Shown piece by piece: positions 62,265 through 64,000 of a stretch of DNA of 64,000 nt. The notes under the pieces are model-generated. The model worked only from the letters and a program-made list of their open reading frames with translations. It searched no databases and had not been told where the DNA came from. The position numbers and the translations under genes are program-made. The stretch lies in contig NZ_JAPEQG010000001.1 of assembly GCF_026339735.1 (NCBI RefSeq), positions 2,480,001-2,544,000 on the forward strand. Direction: 5' to 3'. The DNA comes from Streptomyces sp. NBC_01669 (lineage in GTDB: Bacteria; Actinomycetota; Actinomycetes; Streptomycetales; Streptomycetaceae). The stretch's first letter is position 1, and each line of letters opens with the position of its first letter.

Positions 62265-62490
62265 CGCCACCCCTCCCTCGCGGCCCAGGCGTGCGCCTCG
62301 GCGTACACCTCGGCGGCGGGAGACGACACGGTCCATGAGACGGCGATGCGGTAGTCCGCACACAACGCCGACTCGCTGCCGCCGCCCAGGGCGTACCCGG
62401 TGACGACCGCGACCACCAGCTCGGGGATGCGCGGCGGTCCGGACGGAGCGTGCCCACACCCTGAGCGACTTCGGGACGAGGGTTCGACAT
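62265..62490 (-). pseudogene. Deleted and frameshifted enoyl-CoA hydratase (phenylacetate type)
   Basis: A normal start with GAGGAG opens MSNPRPEVAQGVGTLRPDR, the N-terminus of a Paa-type enoyl-CoA hydratase. In a second frame, VVAVVTGYALGGGSESALCA continues as DYRIA, the oxyanion-hole region, and is joined directly to a C-terminal-like PAAEVYAEAHAWAAREG. Two internal stretches and the frame are lost. It lies 8 bp after paaE, where a paa hydratase would be expected. Confidence 0.75.
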
Positions 62491-62497
62491 CTGCTCC

Positions 62498-63613
62498 TCA
62501 GCTGTCGAAATCGACGGTCAGGCTGTCGGAGACAGGGAAGGTCTGGCAGGTCAGCACATACCCGGCGTCGACCTCGGCAGGTTCCAGCGCGTAGTTGCGC
62601 CGCATGTCCGACTCGCCCTCGGTGACCCGAGCGCGGCAGGTACCGCAGACGCCGCCCTTGCAGGCGAATGGCAGGTCGGGACGTACGCGGGAGGCCGAGT
62701 CGAGAAGGGTGGCCTCGCGGGAGAGTGCGGAGGTGGTGGAGCGGCCGTCCAGGACGACGGTGACCTGGCTGACCGGTCCGTCGGCCCAGGGCTCCTCGTG
62801 GCGTACGGCGGCGGGCTCCTCGCCTGCGAAGAAGAGTTCCTGGTGGACCCGGTCACTGGGCGCTCCCAGCTCGGCAAGCACCTTCTGGGCGTCCAGGACC
62901 ATGCCGTGGGGGCCGCACAGCCACCAGTGGTCGGCTTCGGAAACGTCGACCAGGCCGTCGATGAGCGCGGCCAGCCGGTCGGCGTCGAGACGGCCGGTCA
63001 GCAGTTCGGCCTCGCGCGGTTCGCGGGACAGTACGTGCGCGAGCTGGAACCGGGCAGGGTAGAGATCCTTCAGGTCGGCCAGTTCGTCGGCGAACATCAC
63101 CGAGTCGGTGCGCCGGTTGCCGTAGAAGAGGGTGACGCGGGACCGGTCGTCCGCGGCAAGGACGGACTCGGCGATGGAGACCATCGGGGTGATGCCCGAG
63201 CCGGCCGCGATGAGCACGTGCTGTCCGGGCGTGGACAGATCAGGGGTGAAGGCGCCGGTCGCACCCATCACCTCGATGGTGTCGCCCTGCCTCACCTCGT
63301 TCACCAACCAGGACGAGAACAGTCCACCGGGCACCACCCGCACCCCGATGCGGGGCCGGGCACCCACCGGGGAGCAGATCGAGTAGGAGCGCCGCTCGTC
63401 CCGCCCGTCGACTTCGCGCCGCAGCGTGAGCGACTGGCCGGGTGCGAAGGCGAACTCCTCGGCCAGCTCACCGGGGATGTCGAAGCTCAGCGCGACAGCG
63501 TCGTCGCACAGCCGCTGCACTGCCGCCACTTTCAAGGCGTGGAAGGCGGGGCGGCGGCGCGCCCGCCGCACCGGGGAGAGGGCGGCGGCTTCGGGAGCCA
63601 ACAGGTCCTCCAT
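62498..63613 (-). CDS. paaE: Phenylacetyl-CoA epoxidase reductase subunit PaaE
   Basis: A 371-residue two-domain oxidoreductase. The N-terminal FNR-type flavin/NADPH module has RRSYSICSP (FAD), GSGITPMVSIAESVL and CGPHGMVLDAQ. The C-terminal plant-type 2Fe-2S ferredoxin has CKGGVCGTCRARV and a final Cys in YVLTCQTFP. PaaE passes electrons from NADPH to the PaaABCD di-iron epoxidase. Its ATG shares TGATG with paaD. PaaA, B and C presumably lie beyond the right edge. Confidence 0.94.
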   Translation of the reverse strand: MEDLLAPEAAALSPVRRARRRPAFHALKVAAVQRLCDDAVALSFDIPGELAEEFAFAPGQSLTLRREVDGRDERRSYSICSPVGARPRIGVRVVPGGLFSSWLVNEVRQGDTIEVMGATGAFTPDLSTPGQHVLIAAGSGITPMVSIAESVLAADDRSRVTLFYGNRRTDSVMFADELADLKDLYPARFQLAHVLSREPREAELLTGRLDADRLAALIDGLVDVSEADHWWLCGPHGMVLDAQKVLAELGAPSDRVHQELFFAGEEPAAVRHEEPWADGPVSQVTVVLDGRSTTSALSREATLLDSASRVRPDLPFACKGGVCGTCRARVTEGESDMRRNYALEPAEVDAGYVLTCQTFPVSDSLTVDFDS

Positions 63614-64000
63614 CAGATCTCCTTGACGTACTCGAACGGTTCCTGGCAGGCCCGGCAGCGCCACAGCGCCTTGCAGGAGGTGGCGCCGAAGCGGGACGTC
63701 TCCTCCGTGTCGGTGGCGCCGCAGCGAGGGCACGACACGGCTCGGTGGGTGGCGGACAGGCTCAGCGGCACGGGCCCCGGCGACGGGCGCGGTGCGGGTC
63801 CGGGGGGTGCGATGCCGTGTTCGGCGAGCTTGCGGCGCCCCTCCGGGGTGATCCAGTCGGTGGTCCACGGGGGGTCGAGGACCGTGCGGACCTCCACACG
63901 CTCATAGCCGGCGTCCTTCAGCCGCGCCGCCACACCGGCCCGCATCTCGGGCATGGCCGGGCAGCCGGAATAGGTCGGCGTGAGTGCGGCGACGACCGTG
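63613..64000 (-). CDS. paaD: Phenylacetyl-CoA epoxidase subunit PaaD (partial, runs off the right edge)
   Basis: The C-terminal about 129 residues of PaaD, a DUF59/MIP18-like iron-sulfur assembly factor for the phenylacetyl-CoA epoxidase. The TPTYSGCPAM motif is at the very edge, followed by WTTDWIT and a C-terminal cysteine-rich end, CPRCG...CKALWRCRACQEPF. The true start is outside the window. It is coupled to paaE. Confidence 0.92.
   Translation of the reverse strand, partial: TVVAALTPTYSGCPAMPEMRAGVAARLKDAGYERVEVRTVLDPPWTTDWITPEGRRKLAEHGIAPPGPAPRPSPGPVPLSLSATHRAVSCPRCGATDTEETSRFGATSCKALWRCRACQEPFEYVKEI

Overview
The window looks like a Streptomyces (or close actinomycete) chromosome. GC content is very high, codons end mostly in G or C, GTG/TTG starts and ATGA/TGATG overlaps are common, and there is a TTA-containing cluster regulator and a DinB-type maleylpyruvate isomerase of the mycothiol-dependent actinobacterial kind. 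No rRNA, tRNA or CRISPR array was seen. All functional calls come from reading the sequence; no database search was run.

Region 1 (1-22.8 kb) is most of a lipopeptide-type NRPS cluster, cut by the left edge. Minus-strand operons encode: (a) sbnA-sbnB (L-2,3-diaminopropionate supply), an MbtH protein and an A-T-C-A... NRPS with no N-terminal C domain; (b) a stand-alone condensation protein; (c) a fatty acyl-AMP ligase, an acyl carrier protein, an FAD monooxygenase and an MMPL transporter; (d) a tryptophan-dioxygenase-superfamily heme protein and a methyltransferase. A histidine kinase/response regulator pair, a type II thioesterase, a 64-residue exported peptide and a large SARP-NB-ARC-TPR regulator complete it. 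The most striking non-coding signal is a set of four promoters, one before each of operons a-d. Each carries two heptamers (TATAGNN-like) separated by 4 bp, followed exactly 8 bp later by an NANNNT -10 element. This is the textbook architecture of a SARP operator. The SARP gene itself has a TTA codon, so bldA control is expected.

Region 2 (22.8-26.8 kb) has a ferredoxin-reductase-P450 operon flanked by decayed pieces: a flavoprotein reductase fragment and an ISL3-like transposase fragment. Region 3 (26.8-35.6 kb) holds a HupE/UreJ-like membrane protein, a very large secreted metallophosphoesterase with three internal repeats, and two GT-C mannosyltransferase-like proteins.

Region 4 (35.6-40.3 kb) is a D-glucarate catabolic operon (kdgD, gntP-type permease, gudD) with a divergent IclR regulator. 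Region 5 (40.8-53.1 kb) has a TesB-like thioesterase and then a divergent catabolic block. Six minus-strand genes (two phosphotriesterase-like proteins, an FAD monooxygenase, an alpha/beta hydrolase, a metallo-beta-lactamase-fold hydrolase, a CocE-type hydrolase) face a P450-ferredoxin-reductase-LysR operon, with a TetR regulator at the end. One phosphotriesterase homologue has lost every metal ligand I could align.

Region 6 (53.2-64 kb) is aromatic catabolism: pcaIJ-type CoA transferase genes next to an internally deleted thiolase, a complete gentisate pathway (3-hydroxybenzoate 6-hydroxylase-like, gentisate dioxygenase, maleylpyruvate isomerase, fumarylpyruvate hydrolase) with an IclR regulator and an MFS transporter, then paaE and paaD of phenylacetyl-CoA epoxidase beside a deleted enoyl-CoA hydratase. 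Several degraded genes suggest an accessory region under active reduction.
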